Assembly (NCBI RefSeq): GCF_002943715.1
Contig: NZ_MQUA01000013.1
Location: 2,225,001-2,289,000 of the forward strand
Reading direction: 5' to 3'
Source: Polaribacter filamentus
GTDB taxonomy: Bacteria; Bacteroidota; Bacteroidia; Flavobacteriales; Flavobacteriaceae
Length of the DNA: 64,000 nucleotides
The translations under genes were made by a program, and so were the position numbers. Positions 26,552 to 37,021 of this stretch are shown here, piece after piece. How positions within the stretch are numbered: the first letter of the stretch is position 1; every line of letters starts with the position of its first letter. The notes beneath the pieces were generated by a model. That model searched no databases. It saw only the letters and a program-made list of their open reading frames with translations, and was not told where the DNA came from.

Positions 26552-27711
26552 TTATAATGACAAGAAACCTAGCATTGATCTTTTGATCTTCAATTTTAGT
26601 TTAATAGCGGCTCTATTTTTATTCATCAAAAACAAGATAATAATTGCCAACAAAAACAGTGTTATCAAAATAAAGGCAGATGTTACACTACTATAAACTT
26701 GAATTGTATTAAACATAATAAAAGCGACTATAAAATTAACCATTCCAATAAAAATAGAGGCTTTATGGTGAGACAAACCAAAATCTACAATAATATGATG
26801 TAGGTGATTTCTGTCTGGTTGAAACATAGAAACCCCTTTAGAGGCCCTTAAAATCATGACACGAAATAGATCTAAAATGGGAATAAATAAAACACCCGCT
26901 AAAAATAAAGGTAATTGCTCTCTATTAAAAGGAAAAGGAGTGGAGGCATTTTCAAGAGTCATTAATTTTAGTGTTAATAACCCCAAAACTAAACCAATCA
27001 CTAAACTCCCTGTATCCCCCATAAATATTTTTCTTTTGATCGAGAAATTAAATCGTAAAAAAGCAAGCAACGTCGCAATGGTAGTTACACTAACCGCCAA
27101 ATAAAAATAAGACCCAAATTATAAAACATAAAGCTGTAAAAAGAAGCAGCAATAATTCCTGTAATACCAGTTAAACCATCAATCCCATCAATAAGGTTAA
27201 ATGCATTTATGAGTCCTAATAGAAAAAACATACTTCCTAGAACAGAGAGAACCAATGGGATTTCATACACCCCCATAAAACCATGTAGCGTTAGAATTCT
27301 AAAATCTGGCTGCGCCATTAATATGGAGACCGCAATACACTGCCCTAAAAATTTAATTTTGGGAGATAGATTTCGAACATCATCTAGCAAACCTGTAAAA
27401 AACATGACAGATATTGAGCTCAATAAGGTAAGTGAGACATGATTCGTATCTATTGGCTGAATAAAAAACAGCACCAAAATATAACTTATGTAAAAAGCTA
27501 CCCCTCCAAAAGATGGAATAGTGCCAGTGTGCGAGCTCCTTTCATCGGAACTATCGGTAAAACGAAGTTTTAGGGATAAAGATCTAATTTTAGGGATGAT
27601 TGCTAGTGATGTTACAAAGACCCCTAAAAATAATATAATCAGGAAATACAACAGATTAGAAAGTGTAATTTCTTGAGATAGTGATAAAAAAATATAACTT
27701 TTAGTATCCAT
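26552..27711 (-). pseudogene. WecA/TagO-type GlcNAc-1-phosphate transferase, frameshifted
   Basis: Two frames form one polytopic enzyme of the MraY/WecA family, which loads a HexNAc-1-phosphate onto undecaprenyl phosphate. The 5' frame (27085-27711) has DERSSHTGTIPSFGGVAFY, the catalytic TGLLDDVRNLSPKIKFL and NAFNLIDGIDGLTG. The 3' frame (26552-27100) has FMGDTGSLVIG and PDRNHLHHIIVDFG. One extra base at the five-base run 27103-27107 rejoins them (about 386 residues). I chose the ATG at 27709-27711, which follows a duplicated leader; the upstream TTG start would add 43 unrelated residues. Confidence 0.82.
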
Positions 27712-27770
27712 AGCGGGGTTCCTAATTATTAAATAGTATCCATAGCGGGTTTCCTGATTATTAAATACTT
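27702..27770. repeat. Tandem duplication of the leader and start codon
   Basis: A unit of about 34 bp containing TAGTATCCATAGCGGG and TTCCT.ATTATTAAA occurs twice in tandem just at the start of the WecA-like gene. On the coding strand each copy holds an AGGAA..CCCGCT leader and ATGGATACT. The upstream copy makes a four-codon reading frame (MDTI, stop); the downstream copy is the real gene start. Confidence 0.75.
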
Positions 27771-27949
27771 CGCAAATATAATAAAAAAAAAAGATACAGA
27801 AAACCGATGGCTTGATAAAATAAGCATTAATAAGGTACAAATCGAAAAAAGGGCGTTAAATTGCAATAAACAACTTATTAAATCTTATTTTTAACATTAA
27901 AAACTTCCAAGAAGATTTGAAGAAAGATTAAGTTAACTATGCTGCTCGG

Positions 27950-29068
27950 TTATTTCGAAGCCCATTCTTTTTTAAAACTTACCCAAGCCTTTTTCCCTAA
28001 AACAAAACCTACACTTAACACAAATCCTAAAAATAGATACACCACTAGGATCAATGCTTTTTTAGGTGCTGACTTTTCATTTGGAATGGTTACTGGCTTT
28101 AATACGGTAAAAAGAGGGGTGTCTTTTTTAACTTGTAAAAGCTGTGTTTCTACTTGTTTTGCCAATTCGGTATATACCGTAAAAGCAAGGTCATACTCAG
28201 CTTGTAATTGCAATAATTTTGTTCTCCCTAATGCGGTATTAATCCCTGTATTCTGATCTTGAAAACGCGCCAAAGCAATTTTAATTGTATTGAAATCGTC
28301 TTGCTTTTCGGCATAGCGCTCTTGAATATACGTTAATTGCTCGATGGATTTCTGCGTCTTGAATTGTAATGCATACGCTTGCAGTAGTTGCTGTGCTTTT
28401 AATGCAACTTGTGCACTTGCAATCGCTTCTGGTAGGGTTACTGAAATAGAAATAAAACCTTCCTTCGCGTTTACATTTAAACTTATTTGACTTTCTAAGA
28501 GCCCAATTAGTTCATAATCTTCTTTAGAAATGGCAATCAATTTACTTTCTTTAGAGCCTGCAGATGCTTCCAGGTTTTCTGGAGCCGATCTTACCAATGA
28601 AATTAAAACACCCGGCAAGCCGATGGTGTATTTTTTAATAGTTGACAACAAGCCTGGGCTATAGATGTTTTCATAATAATCTCTATAAGAAACAGGCACT
28701 GTTTGCCCTTCTATAGTTAATGGCGTATTTAAAAGCTCTAACTGAAAGGGAATGCTACTTACTATTTGCGGATATAGTTCTGGTGAGATCTCTTCACTAT
28801 TTACACCTCCACCAATATTAATTCCGGCTAGAGAAGCCAAACTTCCCAAACTACCTCCGCCTACGGAACTTCCTTGTGCCAAAGGCACAAAAGTAGTAGA
28901 TGCCGTAAACTCATTTTTAGAAAATACAGCAACGAATACCCCTAAAAAAGTAAAGGCAACCGTTATTTTTAGAATGGTTTTACGGGCAGCCCAAAGATCT
29001 TTTAAAAGCGCAATGATGTCTATAGCATCTTCTTGATTTTGGTTCGGAGTGGTATTTTCTTGTATCAT
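27950..29068 (-). CDS. wzz: Chain-length determinant / Wzz-family protein
   Basis: The 372-residue protein has two membrane segments, one near 35-55 (LKITVAFTFLGVFVAVF) and one near 335-355, enclosing a large helical periplasmic part, the plan of Wzz polysaccharide co-polymerases. ALLKDLWAARKTILK at the N terminus and the coiled-coil region with AEKQDDFNTIKIALARFQDQ are typical. It has no cytoplasmic kinase domain. Wzz sets chain length together with Wzy. It lies between the outer-membrane export gene and the initiating transferase gene. Confidence 0.88.
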   Translation of the reverse strand: MIQENTTPNQNQEDAIDIIALLKDLWAARKTILKITVAFTFLGVFVAVFSKNEFTASTTFVPLAQGSSVGGGSLGSLASLAGINIGGGVNSEEISPELYPQIVSSIPFQLELLNTPLTIEGQTVPVSYRDYYENIYSPGLLSTIKKYTIGLPGVLISLVRSAPENLEASAGSKESKLIAISKEDYELIGLLESQISLNVNAKEGFISISVTLPEAIASAQVALKAQQLLQAYALQFKTQKSIEQLTYIQERYAEKQDDFNTIKIALARFQDQNTGINTALGRTKLLQLQAEYDLAFTVYTELAKQVETQLLQVKKDTPLFTVLKPVTIPNEKSAPKKALILVVYLFLGFVLSVGFVLGKKAWVSFKKEWASK

Positions 29069-29111
29069 ATGGCTATAATTCTGCTGATAATATACGTTTA
29101 CAGTTTAAAAA

Positions 29112-31508
29112 CTAGTTTAACATTGTTTTAATCAAAATACCTAAGGTTGCTATAGCCGTGGTAATGCCCAAAAGCTCTGAAGTAGACATTTTCTCTTTTA
29201 CAGCTTGTTCCGGAACAAAAATAACTGCACCTGGTGCTACTTTTGGATAGCTTTTTATAAAAAGAAAACGCTTTGTAGTTTTAATATCACCATTCGCATA
29301 GGAAACATAAATTTTACTTTCTTTTGCACTTGCACTAAACCCTCCAGATTTCGAAATGTAATTTTTCAAAGAATACTCCTCTTTATAGGGTATTAATGAC
29401 TGTTGTAAAACCATCCCTGAAACTTTTACAGTTTGTAATTTAGTAGGAATATTCAAAATATCTCCCTCTTCTAAATACATATCGATCTCTGTTCCTTTGT
29501 TTTTTAGAACACTTTCTAAATCAATAGAAACCGTAAATTCTGAGAGCGTTGGCTGCGGTTTTTCTAAACCCTCTACTTCAATAAGATTATTAAAAAGAGC
29601 AGCATCCCTCGGTGCTCCTTTTCTAACTAAAGAAGCTCCTTTTACAAATGCATACTCGGTTAAACCGCCCGCTCTTTCGATTAAATCTGAAATTCGTTCG
29701 TTTTTGTTTTTTAAAACATACCCTCCTTGATATTTAACTTCACCAGTAATGGAAACATTTTTTTGTTCTGTATATCCTTTTGAATACCGAACTTCTATAA
29801 TATCAAAAGGTTCGATATAAAAGGGCGTGCCGTTATTAATTGCTAAGTTTTCGTCTGAAGAAACTGCATATACTTCACTTAAAGTTTTAAAACTACCGTC
29901 TTTTAATCTTCTTGAAACACTAATCACCTGCGGATCTGCGCCTAATTTTAAACCACCAGACATGGCAATTACATCTTCTATTTGTAATTTATCAACAAAA
30001 TCAAACGTGTTAGGTGTATTCACTGCCCCAGCAATAGTGATTGTTCTTTTTTCTCTTAGTTCTTCTTTATTAAAGATACGAACCTGATCTCTTGCTTGCA
30101 ATACAATTGTAGAACTCCCGTTTAGAATCTCTGAAACAGAAAAGGCTATGTTTTCTTTATGGGTATCATCAAAAGTTCGCACCAACAATCCTCTCAATAG
30201 AAATGCTTCTGGGGTAATGCCTTCTGCTTTTTCAATAAGGGTTTTCAATGACATCTTCTCAAACAACTCGAAACTACCTGGTCTGTAAACGGCTCCTTGA
30301 ATGGTTATTTTATTTTCATACCGATCTAAAATCTCTTGTACCACCAATTTGTCTCCTCCTTGCATGATAAAATCCTTAGCCTCTGTAAAAGCAACTTCTC
30401 TTATTTCTTTTTGTGTGCCATTTAAACGCTCTACCGTTAATAAATTGGTATATGCTATCGGCGTAAAACCACCAAAATACTGCACCAACTCCGCCAAGGT
30501 TTGTCCGTCTTTTAATTCATAAATTCCGGCTCTTTTCACAGCGCCCTCTACAGATACTAAATTTTTATAAGGTGTAACTAACAAAACATCTTGGTCTTGT
30601 AATTTTAAATTGCCTTCTTGGGTACCCGACAACATGTATTGATATACGTCTAAAGAAGCCACTCGTTTATTGGCACGAATTAATTGTATGTCTCTAAAGG
30701 TTCCCATTTTTGTAGGCCCCCCTGCAACATACAATGCATTTAAAACCGTAGACAATGAGTTCAAGGCATACGTACCTGGTGTTTCCACGTCTCCGATAAT
30801 ATTTACCTGAACCGTTCTAATTTTAGAAACGGTAATATTGGTGTTTATTTTATTATAACTATTGCTATCCGCTGAAATACCGGCGTGTTTGGTTTTTAAT
30901 TTTGAAATTATTTTTTTAGACGCATCCTCCAAGGTAAATCCGTTTATAAAAATAAAACCAATACCGTTAATTTTAATGCTACCACTATTATCTACTATGG
31001 CTTTATAGGTGATTTCTGAAGCACCCCACAAATCAATCATGATTTCGTCTCCAGGACCTATTTGGTAATTTTCAGGAACTGCAATATTTACACTGGGTGT
31101 AAAAGAAACTTTAGAATTTCTAAAAAAATCATATCCAAAAAGCAAATCACCTGATGTATTTTTCGCTACTACTTGACCATCTTTTAATCCAAATGATTCA
31201 TTGACAACTGCTGCTACTGAATTTGCTTCAATCGCTTTATTTTCAGCGGCATTTATAGCTCCTAAGCTATTTACCCTTCTTTTAAATTCTGCTATTTTAG
31301 TTGTAGAAATTCCTTGTGCCTTTCCAAGAATCTCCACCTGCTCCATCGTATAGCCACCTTTCTTTATTTGTGACCAATACGATTCAATTTGATCGTCAGA
31401 CATCGAATTGATATCTACATTTTTAAGTTGGCTGATGTCTTGCGAAAATGCAATGCTTGTAAAGAAAACTAGAAGCAATATTAGAAATGGTTGAGTACTG
31501 TTTTTCAT
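29112..31508 (-). CDS. wza: Polysaccharide export outer-membrane protein (Wza-like, SLBB repeats)
   Basis: This is a long Wza relative of 798 residues with a signal peptide (LLLVFFTSIAFSQ). The Poly_export domain (about 140-230) includes YQIGPGDEIMIDLWG. About six SLBB ligand-binding repeats follow, recognisable by phrases such as VNIIGDVETPGTYAL, VSVEGAVKRAGIYEL, ITIQGAVYRPGSFEL and VSITGEVKYQGGYVL. A hydrophobic C-terminal segment (LLGITTAIATLGILIKTML) may anchor it. Wza forms the outer-membrane channel that exports the polymer. The next gene in the operon, 43 bp on, encodes the Wzz partner. Confidence 0.9.
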   Translation of the reverse strand: MKNSTQPFLILLLVFFTSIAFSQDISQLKNVDINSMSDDQIESYWSQIKKGGYTMEQVEILGKAQGISTTKIAEFKRRVNSLGAINAAENKAIEANSVAAVVNESFGLKDGQVVAKNTSGDLLFGYDFFRNSKVSFTPSVNIAVPENYQIGPGDEIMIDLWGASEITYKAIVDNSGSIKINGIGFIFINGFTLEDASKKIISKLKTKHAGISADSNSYNKINTNITVSKIRTVQVNIIGDVETPGTYALNSLSTVLNALYVAGGPTKMGTFRDIQLIRANKRVASLDVYQYMLSGTQEGNLKLQDQDVLLVTPYKNLVSVEGAVKRAGIYELKDGQTLAELVQYFGGFTPIAYTNLLTVERLNGTQKEIREVAFTEAKDFIMQGGDKLVVQEILDRYENKITIQGAVYRPGSFELFEKMSLKTLIEKAEGITPEAFLLRGLLVRTFDDTHKENIAFSVSEILNGSSTIVLQARDQVRIFNKEELREKRTITIAGAVNTPNTFDFVDKLQIEDVIAMSGGLKLGADPQVISVSRRLKDGSFKTLSEVYAVSSDENLAINNGTPFYIEPFDIIEVRYSKGYTEQKNVSITGEVKYQGGYVLKNKNERISDLIERAGGLTEYAFVKGASLVRKGAPRDAALFNNLIEVEGLEKPQPTLSEFTVSIDLESVLKNKGTEIDMYLEEGDILNIPTKLQTVKVSGMVLQQSLIPYKEEYSLKNYISKSGGFSASAKESKIYVSYANGDIKTTKRFLFIKSYPKVAPGAVIFVPEQAVKEKMSTSELLGITTAIATLGILIKTMLN

Positions 31509-31651
31509 TTATCTTATTTAATAATAACAATTATATTCTTTTTTATTTCTAGCGCAAAAGTACATATTTCTTCTTGTTGAAAGAGCTTACTCCTTTTTTT
31601 TATATAAAATTGAGGCAAACTTAATTAGATAACCATTTTTAACATGCATCA

Positions 31652-32185
31652 TTACTTGCCAATTCTTATATATTCAATTCCTTTGTCTTCTAAATCATAT
31701 GCGATATATTGATTCCTACCATCAAAAATAATTGGAGTCACAAGTTGTGCTTTGATCTGCTCAAAATCTGGAGATCGAAACTCTTTCCATTCTGTTAGAA
31801 GAAGCAACGCATTAGAATTTTCAAGCACCTCGTATTTTGAATTGCAATACGTTATGTTTTCTATCCCTTTTAAATAATGTTCCCGAGCTTCGGTCATTGC
31901 CTTTGGGTCATACACTTTAATCTTTGCTCCTTTTTGAACCAAATTCTGAATGACATAAATAGCCGGTGCCTCTCTCATATCGTTTGTTTCTGGCTTATAG
32001 GCCAACCCCCAAACCCCAAAAGTCTTTCCGGTTAAATCTTCTCCAAATCGATTTGTTATTTTTTGAGCGATTACAAGCTTTTGAGCATCATTCACTTTTT
32101 CTACTAAAGCAATTAAAGTTGCAGTATACCCATGCGCTTCTGCTATTTTCTTTAAGGCTTTTACAGGCAGAATTAACGGATTCAA
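31652..32185 (-). pseudogene. C-terminal half of a UDP-glucose 6-dehydrogenase
   Basis: The 177 residues align with the last 175 or so residues of the full Ugd at 33378-34703, from VKALKKIAEAHG to YIRIGK. The NAD-binding N terminus and the catalytic-cysteine region are absent; homology ends abruptly at about PVKAL. The conserved FDGRNQY end is intact. A matching N-terminal fragment lies at 34989-35179, on the far side of the complete ugd and uxs genes. Together they look like two ends of one older ugd copy. Not expected to be active. Confidence 0.8.
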
Positions 32186-32213
32186 ATTTCTTAGGCCAAC
32201 ACTTTAAGCATCC

Positions 32214-33149
32214 CTAAAGTAACGATTCGAAATAGGAAATGGTTTTCCCAAGTCCTTCTTCTAGCTCTATGTAGGGTTTCCATCCGTTTAACCTTTCTTT
32301 TGCTAAAGAAATATCTGGCTGACGTTGTTTTGGATCATCCTGTGGTAAGGGCATATAAATAATGGATGATTTTGAATTTGTTAGCCTAATAATCGCTTGC
32401 GCCAATTCTAGCATGGTAAATTCATTCGGATTTCCTAGATTTACAGGCCCTAAAAATGAAGGATCTGATGCCATCACACGAATCATGCCTTCTACCAAAT
32501 CATCTACATATTGAAAGGAACGTGTTTGCAAACCGTCTCCGAATATCGTAATATTCTCGCCTCTTAATGCTTGCATTATAAAATTAGAAACCACTCTTCC
32601 ATCTGAGGGGTTCATATTTGGTCCATAGGTGTTAAAGATTCTAACAATCTTAATCGCTACCTTATTTTGAATGTGATAATCCATGAATAAGGTCTCTGCA
32701 CAACGTTTGCCTTCATCATAACACGAACGAATTCCAATCGGATTTACATGTCCCCAATAACTTTCTGGTTGCGGATGTACTGCAGGGTCTCCGTATACCT
32801 CACTAGTACTGGCTTGTAAAATTTTAGCGCCTACACGCTTTGCCAAGCCCAACATATTAATCGCTCCCATGACAGAGGTCTTCATCGTTTTTATGGGATT
32901 AAATTGATAATGAAACGGAGAAGCAGGACACGCTAAATTATAAATTTCATCTACCTCTGCATAATACGGTTCCGTAATATCATGTCGAATCATTTCAAAA
33001 TAAGGGTTGTCCAATAATTTTAGTATATTTTTTTTATCTCCTGTAAAGTAATTATCCAAGCACAGCACTTCATTTCCTTCATTTAATAAGCGTTCGCATA
33101 AATGAGACCCCACAAAACCTGCACCTCCTGTAATTAATATTTTTTTCAT
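32214..33149 (-). CDS. UDP-glucuronate decarboxylase (UDP-xylose synthase)
   Basis: The 311-residue SDR matches bacterial Uxs, which converts UDP-glucuronate to UDP-xylose. It has [17 protein letters not shown] (5-21), [20 protein letters not shown] (a Uxs hallmark), [10 protein letters not shown] and YDEGKRCAE with the YxxxK pair, then [10 protein letters not shown]. The substrate is supplied by the Ugd encoded just upstream, so the two form a two-step route from UDP-glucose to UDP-xylose. Confidence 0.9.
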   Translation of the reverse strand: MKKILITGGAGFVGSHLCERLLNEGNEVLCLDNYFTGDKKNILKLLDNPYFEMIRHDITEPYYAEVDEIYNLACPASPFHYQFNPIKTMKTSVMGAINMLGLAKRVGAKILQASTSEVYGDPAVHPQPESYWGHVNPIGIRSCYDEGKRCAETLFMDYHIQNKVAIKIVRIFNTYGPNMNPSDGRVVSNFIMQALRGENITIFGDGLQTRSFQYVDDLVEGMIRVMASDPSFLGPVNLGNPNEFTMLELAQAIIRLTNSKSSIIYMPLPQDDPKQRQPDISLAKERLNGWKPYIELEEGLGKTISYFESLL

Positions 33150-33377
33150 TTTCTTGTGTTACTTTATTCAATAAATGTTTTATGTTTTTTCTAAACCCCG
33201 CTTAAAACAATTACAACTAGGCTAAAAGATTCAATTAAATGAAAAACAACACTCACTTTTTTATTGGAGTGGCTTTATAACTACCTGAATCGTTCCCCTT
33301 GTGCTACTCATTTCCAACCTATTCGACATTTTCATTGAAATACAATGAACTCATCATTAAAAAAACCAGTGATTCAG

Positions 33378-34703
33378 TTATTCCTTTCCAATCTGGAAAT
33401 ACTCAAATCCTTTTGCTGGCAGGTCAAAAACATTGTATTGGTTTCTTCCATCAAAAATAATAGGATTGTTTAATTGTTCTTTTATTTCTTGAAAATCTGG
33501 AGAACGGAATTCTTTCCATTCCGTCATTAAAATCAAAGCATCTGCATTTTTAACTACTTCATATTTTGAGGTATAATAAGTAATATTTTCAACCCCTTTT
33601 AAATAATGTTCTTGTGCTTCTTTAGTAGCCTTTGGATCAAAGGCTTGAATTTTAGCACCTCTTTTTAACAATTCCTTAATCACATAAATTGCAGATGATT
33701 CTCTCATATCATCCGTACCCGGTTTGAATGCCAATCCCCAAAGACCAAAAATCTTTCCAGTTAAGTCTTCTCCAAAACGTTTTACAACTTTTTGAGCGAT
33801 CACTAATTTTTGGGCATCATTTACCTCTTCTACAGAATTAATTAATTTCGCCTCATATCCATGCTCTTTAGCAATTTTTTTTAATGCTTTTACATCTTTA
33901 GGAAAACAAGAACCTCCATAACCGGCGCCCGGATAAATAAAGCTATAACCAATACGTGAATCAGAACCAATTCCTACACGTACTTTATTTGCATCTGCTC
34001 CTACTTTTTCACAAATATTGGCAATTTCATTCATAAATGAAATTTTCGTTGCCAACATCGCATTGGCAGCATATTTGGTCATTTCTGCAGAACGGATATC
34101 CATGGCAATTAAACAGTCGTGAGACATGTAAAAAGGATGGTACAATTGTTTCATTTTAGCCACTGCATAGTCACTATCGGCACCAATAACCACTCGATCT
34201 GGTTTCATAAAATCGCTAATTGCAGCGCCTTCTTTTAAAAATTCGGGATTTGAGACTACGTCAAACTCTAAAGAAGATCCTCTTTTATCTAATGCTGCTT
34301 GAATGGTCACTTTTACCTTATCTGCCGTTCCTACTGGCACCGTAGATTTATCCACCACAACAACTCGTTGTTGCATCGTTTCTCCAATAGACTTCGCTAC
34401 CGCTAATACATATTGTAAATCCGCTGACCCATCATCACCCATTGGTGTCCCAACAGTTATGAATACAATTTCAGCAACTTTAATTGCGTCTGCTAAATTT
34501 GTTGTAAAAAATAAATTTTCCTCTTGTACATTTTTTAGAATCATAGGTTCTAACCCTGGTTCGTATATTGGAATAATTCCATTTTTTAGTTTTTCAATTT
34601 TTTCTTCATCAATATCTACACAGGTAACCTTATTCCCCATTTCAGAAAAACAAGTCCCTGATACTAAACCAACGTATCCAGACCCAATAACTACTACTTT
34701 CAT
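33378..34703 (-). CDS. ugd: UDP-glucose 6-dehydrogenase
   Basis: The 441-residue enzyme oxidises UDP-glucose to UDP-glucuronate. [19 protein letters not shown] starts the NAD-binding domain; VDKSTVPVGTAD, NPEFLKEGAAI, KISFMNEIANICEKVGAD and GYGGSCFPKDVKALKK (catalytic cysteine) follow; the C-terminal domain has FDGRNQYNV. It is complete, unlike three ugd remnants elsewhere in the window. The neighbouring uxs gene uses its product. Confidence 0.93.
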   Translation of the reverse strand: MKVVVIGSGYVGLVSGTCFSEMGNKVTCVDIDEEKIEKLKNGIIPIYEPGLEPMILKNVQEENLFFTTNLADAIKVAEIVFITVGTPMGDDGSADLQYVLAVAKSIGETMQQRVVVVDKSTVPVGTADKVKVTIQAALDKRGSSLEFDVVSNPEFLKEGAAISDFMKPDRVVIGADSDYAVAKMKQLYHPFYMSHDCLIAMDIRSAEMTKYAANAMLATKISFMNEIANICEKVGADANKVRVGIGSDSRIGYSFIYPGAGYGGSCFPKDVKALKKIAKEHGYEAKLINSVEEVNDAQKLVIAQKVVKRFGEDLTGKIFGLWGLAFKPGTDDMRESSAIYVIKELLKRGAKIQAFDPKATKEAQEHYLKGVENITYYTSKYEVVKNADALILMTEWKEFRSPDFQEIKEQLNNPIIFDGRNQYNVFDLPAKGFEYFQIGKE

Positions 34704-34988
34704 TCTATTCTATTTTATTTATATCAATTCTACTTTGAACATACAAAACATTTCCACTCGTTAATCCAAGATGGAAATATAGGTTTTTTTTTATACCCGC
34801 TGCTTTCAAAAAATTCGAGGTCTCCCTATTTTATACAGACACTATTCCCTAATCCCTTTGCAACTATTTAACATTTATATAAAAGACCTTTCAAACGCCC
34901 TTTAGCCGTATAGCAATTCGTTACTAATTCTTCCTAATTTAGCTGATATACTTATTGAATTAGCAATTAAGAATAAACGACTTGTCCA

Positions 34989-35179
34989 TTAATAAAAATT
35001 ATTTACATTTTTTAAAACCATGGCCTCTAAACCTGGTTCAAAAATGGGAATAACACCATTCTTTAATTTTTCGATTTTAACCGGATCAATATCTTCACAA
35101 GTAACATGATTGCCAATTTCAGCAAAACAAGTTCCTGAAACTAAACCTACATCACCTAAACCCACTATAGCAATATTTA
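34989..35179 (-). pseudogene. N-terminal fragment of a UDP-glucose 6-dehydrogenase
   Basis: The minus strand reads [32 protein letters not shown] and [16 protein letters not shown] before a stop at 34989-34991. This matches the first 62 residues of the intact Ugd just downstream, with no ATG at the expected start and an Asp in the place of Tyr in GYVGL. It follows the TagD-like gene by some 28 bp in transcription order. Confidence 0.78.
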
Positions 35180-35206
35180 TTCTTGCTTGTTTCTTTTGTT
35201 CAAATT

Positions 35207-35614
35207 TTATTTTTCTTGCACTTCTTTTCTTAAACCACTACTTGAAAAACGATGTTCTCGTTTATTAAAATACAAATCGATTCCTTTTTCTTCACAATAT
35301 TTTCTACCAGTAAACTGTTTACTCGCATACTCATCTCCGATAATTCGAACATCAATTTTATAAGAACGTAATATATCCTCCAAATCTTGTTCTGTTGCAT
35401 ACGGCACAATTTCATTTACATGCTTACATCCCTTTAATTGGATGTATCTTTCTACAACCGATTGAACGGACATGTTTTTCTCTGGTAGATCTAAAGTTGG
35501 ATTTGTTTGTAAGCCACAAATTAAATAATCGCAATGAAGCTTTGCCTCTCCCAACATTTTAACATGTCCTGCATGAAACAAGTTAAAAGAACTAAAGGTG
35601 ATACCTACTTTCAT
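35207..35614 (-). CDS. TagD-like cytidylyltransferase, paralogue 2
   Basis: A 135-residue nucleotidyltransferase with [14 protein letters not shown] and [11 protein letters not shown] at its two ends. It is closely related to the protein at 55975-56406 and more distantly to that at 20084-20500. In all three places a piece of ugd lies on the downstream side. It forms a pair with the second type of cytidylyltransferase gene at 35617-36041, 2 bp away. Substrate unknown. Confidence 0.83.
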   Translation of the reverse strand: MKVGITFSSFNLFHAGHVKMLGEAKLHCDYLICGLQTNPTLDLPEKNMSVQSVVERYIQLKGCKHVNEIVPYATEQDLEDILRSYKIDVRIIGDEYASKQFTGRKYCEEKGIDLYFNKREHRFSSSGLRKEVQEK

Positions 35615-35616
35615 AT

Positions 35617-36041
35617 TTATTTATTTTTCAACAACCATGAAGACGATTGAATTTTATCTCCTAAGCCATCTATTAATTGAATGCCTAATTCATTACAAAT
35701 TGGCGCTTCAGGAATTGAATTATTATCCTGACCTCCGCATTTCGCGAGACCAAGATCATACTCTTCATTGAAGTTTTATATAAATGTGCTATCGAAGCAC
35801 TAACAGTTCGATCTTTCTCTATTGAAATTATTGCTGTATCATCAGCTTTGATATTCTGAACAATAAATAAACGTTCGTCTTCTTTTTGAAATTCTTTGGA
35901 TTTTTTTAGCGCTCTCTGTAAATCGCTGTTCACAATTACGCACAACTCATCTGCCAAAGACTTGGCATTATTAAAGTATTCTAAAGGCCCTTTATGAATC
36001 GGATTAAAATACCCTGAAACAATAATCGCCTTCCTCTTCAT
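35617..36041 (-). pseudogene. Cytidylyltransferase-like protein, frameshifted
   Basis: The product starts KAIIVSGYFNPIHKGPLEYF, a nucleotidyltransferase HxGH-type site in which the final His is replaced by Pro (the paralogue at 56411-56836 has HKGH). After about 90 residues the frame is lost; adding one T near 35771 restores FNEEYDLGLAKCGGQDNNS and the ending SSSWLLKNK, matching the paralogue. The ATG at 36039-36041 is chosen over an upstream TTG. Besides the frameshift, the changed active-site residue suggests that this copy may be inactive. Confidence 0.7.
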
Positions 36042-36076
36042 GCTTTTTTTTGCCAAATATATAATTTATTATCTAA

Positions 36077-37006
36077 CTATAAAAAAGGATGTTTTTCCCC
36101 TTTTGTTATTATTACGTTATTTCTAATTTTTTGGGCTATTTTTATGGATTCTTTAGCATCATTTAATCCAAAACCTTCTCCTTTAAGGATTTGCTTATAA
36201 CTTTCTGTATGTAATTCTGTAAAACCTGTGCTAAATTCAAGTTCTTCAGTATTAATGGTGATAGATCGATAGGTTCTTTGCCCTATTTCTTGAATCCTTT
36301 TAGGCAAAGAATTTTCATCAATTGATAAAAACCAACGAACACGCGCTTTTTTAAACTCTAAATATCCTGCAGATTTGTCTTTTTCTCTTAGGTGCACTAT
36401 ATTTTCTTGCACATCTCCAAATAGCCAGGCTAACATATCAAAAAAATGAATACCTATATTTGTGGCGATTCCGCCAGATTTACTCTCATCTCCTTTCCAT
36501 GAAATATCGTACCATTTTCCTCTTGAAGTGATGTAGGTTAAATCTACATCATATTTTGTATCCGAAGAACCCGCATCAATTTTTTTCTTTAAAGCAATAA
36601 TACTTGGGTGCAATCGCAGCTGTAAGATGGTGTGAATTTTTTTACCTGATTCTTTTTCAATATCTAGCAACGCATCTACATTCCATGGATTTAAAACCAA
36701 GGGTTTTTCACAAATTGCATCAGCTCCACTTCTAAGCGCCATTCTAATATGTGCATCGTGCAAATAATTTGGTGTACAAATACTTACGTAATCTAATTGT
36801 GTTCCGTTTCTTCGTAATTTTTCTATATGACGATCAAAACGCTCAAATTCTACAAAGAAATCTGCTTTTGGGAAATAACTATCCATCATCCCCACACTAT
36901 CAAATTTATCAAGTGCAGCAATTAAGGTATTGTGGGTGTCTTTAATTGCCTTTAAATGTCTAGGAGCGATATATCCTGCAGCGCCTATTAAAGCAAAATT
37001 TTTCAT
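36077..37006 (-). CDS. Gfo/Idh/MocA oxidoreductase, WlbA/WbpB-like
   Basis: The 309-residue NAD-dependent oxidoreductase begins MKNFALIGAAGYIAPRHLKA and contains YVSICTPNYLHDAHIRMAL, AICEKPLVLNPWN (catalytic EKP) and IGIHFFDMLAWLFG. These match WlbA/WbpB, the 3-dehydrogenase acting on UDP-GlcNAcA on the way to 2,3-diacetamido uronic acids. A UDP-HexNAc 6-dehydrogenase is encoded just upstream (37362-38639), which would supply its substrate. The later aminotransferase and acetyltransferase of that pathway (WbpE, WbpD) are not seen in the window. Confidence 0.85.
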   Translation of the reverse strand: MKNFALIGAAGYIAPRHLKAIKDTHNTLIAALDKFDSVGMMDSYFPKADFFVEFERFDRHIEKLRRNGTQLDYVSICTPNYLHDAHIRMALRSGADAICEKPLVLNPWNVDALLDIEKESGKKIHTILQLRLHPSIIALKKKIDAGSSDTKYDVDLTYITSRGKWYDISWKGDESKSGGIATNIGIHFFDMLAWLFGDVQENIVHLREKDKSAGYLEFKKARVRWFLSIDENSLPKRIQEIGQRTYRSITINTEELEFSTGFTELHTESYKQILKGEGFGLNDAKESIKIAQKIRNNVIITKGEKHPFL

Positions 37007-37021
37007 GATTGGTTGTTTTTA

